In this document: positions 5,269 to 6,753 of the stretch, one piece after another
How the letters are laid out: each line of letters opens with the position of its first letter
Numbering within the stretch: position 1 is the stretch's first letter
Assembly (NCBI GenBank): GCA_030640695.1
Contig: DAOWIX010000092.1
Span: 1-6,753 of the forward strand
Source: Deltaproteobacteria bacterium
GTDB taxonomy: Bacteria; Desulfobacterota; Anaeroferrophillalia; Anaeroferrophillales; Tharpellaceae
Reading direction: 5' to 3'
DNA: 6,753 nucleotides
The notes under the pieces: generated by a model
Told to the model about the DNA's origin: nothing
The model's database searches: none
What the model saw: only the letters and a program-made list of their open reading frames with translations
Translations under genes and position numbers: made by a program

Positions 5269-6753
5269 TTAAGCTTCCTGGTCGACACTTTCTTGAGTGT
5301 TATCGACCTTTTCATCTTTAACCTTAAGTCCGATAAGTTCGTCAACCTCAATTCCATTGAGACTCTCTTTCTCGATCAGGGCTTTGGAGAGTTTTTCCAG
5401 GGAATCAAGGTTGTCGCTTACAACCTTGTGGGCTTTGGAGTAAGCGTTGTGCACGATCTCCTTGATCTCGTCATCAATTCCGACGGCAGTTTTTTCACTG
5501 AAATCCCGGTTCTGAGCCATCTCACGGCCGAGGAACACATGCTCTTCCTTTTTGCCGAAACTGACCGGTCCCATGCGACCCATACCCCATTCGCAGACCA
5601 TTTTGCGGGCCATATTAGTGGCCCTTTCAATATCATTACCGGCTCCGGTGGTGATATGGTTTAAAGCAATCTCTTCAGCGACCCGACCACCCATGAGAAC
5701 AATGATGTTGTTAATCAGGTATTCCTTGTTGTAGGTATGGCGTTCATCGACCGGAAGCTGCTGCGTCAGGCCCAGGGCCCGGCCCCTGGGGATTATGGTT
5801 ACTTTATGGATGGGGTCGGTTCCCGGTAAAAGTCGGGCCACCAGAGCGTGACCAGCTTCATGATAAGCAGTATTAAGTTTCTCCTCTGGGGTGATTACCA
5901 GACTGCGTCGTTCAGCCCCCATCATAACTTTATCTTTGGCTTCTTCAAGGTCGCCCATTTCAACTTCATTCTTATCGGTTCGTGCGGCCAGGAGACTGGC
6001 TTCATTAATCAGGTTGGCGAGATCTGCACCGGTAAAGCCGGGAGTTCCGCGGGAGACAACCATAAGGTCGACATCTTTGGCGAGAGGAACTTTGCGGGCG
6101 TGAACCTTGAGAATTCCTTCGCGGCCCTTGACATCAGGATTAGGGACAATTACTTGGCGGTCGAAACGGCCCGGTCTGAGTAGGGCCGGATCAAGGACAT
6201 CGGGCCGGTTCGTAGCGGCCAGCAGGATGACTCCGTCGTTGGACTCAAAACCATCCATTTCGACTAAGAGCTGATTTAAGGTCTGCTCTCTCTCGTCGTG
6301 CCCACCCCCTAAACCGGCACCCCGATGGCGGCCGACGGCGTCGATTTCATCAATGAATATCAGGCAGGGGGCATTTTTTTTGCCCTGGATGAAAAGGTCA
6401 CGAACCCGTGAAGCTCCAACACCGACAAACATCTCTACAAAATCCGAACCACTGATGCTAAAAAAGGGAACCTCGGCCTCACCGGCAATCGCTTTAGCAA
6501 GCAGGGTTTTGCCGGTTCCCGGAGCTCCGACCAGCAAAACCCCTTTGGGTATTTTGCCGCCTAAGCGGGTGAATTTTTTAGGTTCCTTTAAAAAGTTGAT
6601 AATCTCTTCGAGCTCCACCTTGGCCTCTTCGATGCCAGCGACATCCTTGAAGTTGACCTTTTTTTGATCTGCGGTGAGAAGTTTGGCGCGACTCTTGCCG
6701 AAAGACATCGCTTTGCCACCTCCGCCCTGCATCTGGCGCATGAAAAAGACCCA
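5269..6753 (-). CDS. ftsH: ATP-dependent zinc metalloprotease FtsH, 5' end cut off by window edge
   Basis: FtsH is a membrane-anchored hexameric AAA+ protease that unfolds and degrades misfolded membrane proteins and some regulatory proteins. The frame is open to the right edge, so the 494 visible residues lack roughly the first 110-150, which carry the two membrane segments and periplasmic domain. Numbering from the first visible Met (6741): Walker A GAPGTGKT 72-79, pore motif FVGV 105-108, Walker B LIFIDEID 127-134, second region of homology about 177-196 with arginine fingers R189 and R192, zinc motif HEAGH 294-298, and the probable third zinc ligand D370 in GAGND. The C-terminal tail is acidic and variable, as usual. 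All catalytic parts are intact, so the enzyme should be active. That Met is internal, because open codons precede it, so the true start lies outside the window. Five bases separate its TAA from the next gene, which suggests co-transcription. It is the first visible gene of the operon. Confidence 0.98.
   Translation of the reverse strand, partial: WVFFMRQMQGGGGKAMSFGKSRAKLLTADQKKVNFKDVAGIEEAKVELEEIINFLKEPKKFTRLGGKIPKGVLLVGAPGTGKTLLAKAIAGEAEVPFFSISGSDFVEMFVGVGASRVRDLFIQGKKNAPCLIFIDEIDAVGRHRGAGLGGGHDEREQTLNQLLVEMDGFESNDGVILLAATNRPDVLDPALLRPGRFDRQVIVPNPDVKGREGILKVHARKVPLAKDVDLMVVSRGTPGFTGADLANLINEASLLAARTDKNEVEMGDLEEAKDKVMMGAERRSLVITPEEKLNTAYHEAGHALVARLLPGTDPIHKVTIIPRGRALGLTQQLPVDERHTYNKEYLINNIIVLMGGRVAEEIALNHITTGAGNDIERATNMARKMVCEWGMGRMGPVSFGKKEEHVFLGREMAQNRDFSEKTAVGIDDEIKEIVHNAYSKAHKVVSDNLDSLEKLSKALIEKESLNGIEVDELIGLKVKDEKVDNTQESVDQEA
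5274..5279 (-). promoter_or_regulatory. ribosome binding site supporting the GTG start of the kinase-like gene
   Basis: AGGAAG lies inside the last codons of ftsH, 10 bases before the GTG at 5263. The spacing is at the long end of normal, but no other start closer to it is in frame. It ties translation of the kinase-like gene to the end of ftsH. Confidence 0.55.

Noticed and set aside
5257..5664. Plus-strand open frame of 135 codons opposite the ftsH 3' end
   Set aside because: It is antisense to a clearly coding, conserved region, with no ribosome binding site or recognisable motif. The same holds for other plus-strand frames such as 733-1143 and 5848-6183.
5771..5790. GC-only inverted repeat with a 7-bp stem and 6-nt loop inside ftsH
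   Set aside because: It encodes the conserved IPRGRALG segment of FtsH with GC-rich codons, so coding constraint explains it, and no T tract follows.
6372..6387. Short inverted repeat around an eight-A tract in ftsH
   Set aside because: It lies in the conserved core between the pore motif and Walker B, where a frame change would destroy the enzyme. The stem is only about five base pairs, so chance is the better explanation.

Overview
The window is a compact one-strand operon. All six genes lie on the minus strand, so transcription runs from the right edge to the left edge in the order ftsH (5' end cut off) - kinase-like gene - folP - cdaA - cdaR (ybbR) - glmM. Spacers are 5, 13, 19, 15 and 86 nt. 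Only the last, between cdaR and glmM, leaves room for a control element. No RNA gene, mobile element, CRISPR array or convincing terminator is visible, and the operon promoter must lie beyond the right edge.

The order ftsH-folP-glmM is the enterobacterial arrangement, while cdaA-cdaR-glmM is the Firmicutes c-di-AMP arrangement. Here the cdaA-cdaR pair sits inside ftsH-folP-glmM. That combination, FolP's long N-terminal extension and the FtsH sequence fit a Desulfobacterota (former Deltaproteobacteria) organism of Geobacter/Desulfuromonas type. This assignment comes from remembered synteny and sequence character, not from a search.

Region by region: 5269-6753 is the AAA+ and zinc-protease part of FtsH, without its membrane-anchor end. 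4556-5263 is a small atypical kinase-fold protein of unknown substrate, the least ordinary gene here. 3325-4542 is a long dihydropteroate synthase. 2499-3305 is a membrane diadenylate cyclase of the CdaA type. 1530-2483 is its YbbR-domain partner CdaR. 94-1443 is phosphoglucosamine mutase. 1-93 holds no gene I can support.

As a unit the genes join membrane protein quality control (FtsH), folate synthesis (FolP), c-di-AMP signalling (CdaA/CdaR) and the committed step to UDP-GlcNAc (GlmM), which feeds both peptidoglycan and lipopolysaccharide. The kinase-like gene may add an envelope phosphotransfer step, but this is inference from fold resemblance and position. Most of the window is well-known housekeeping. 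The points worth a second look are the kinase gene with its nine-A tract and unusual catalytic loop, the hybrid operon layout, the missing ribosome binding sites of cdaA and cdaR, and a palindrome ahead of glmM.
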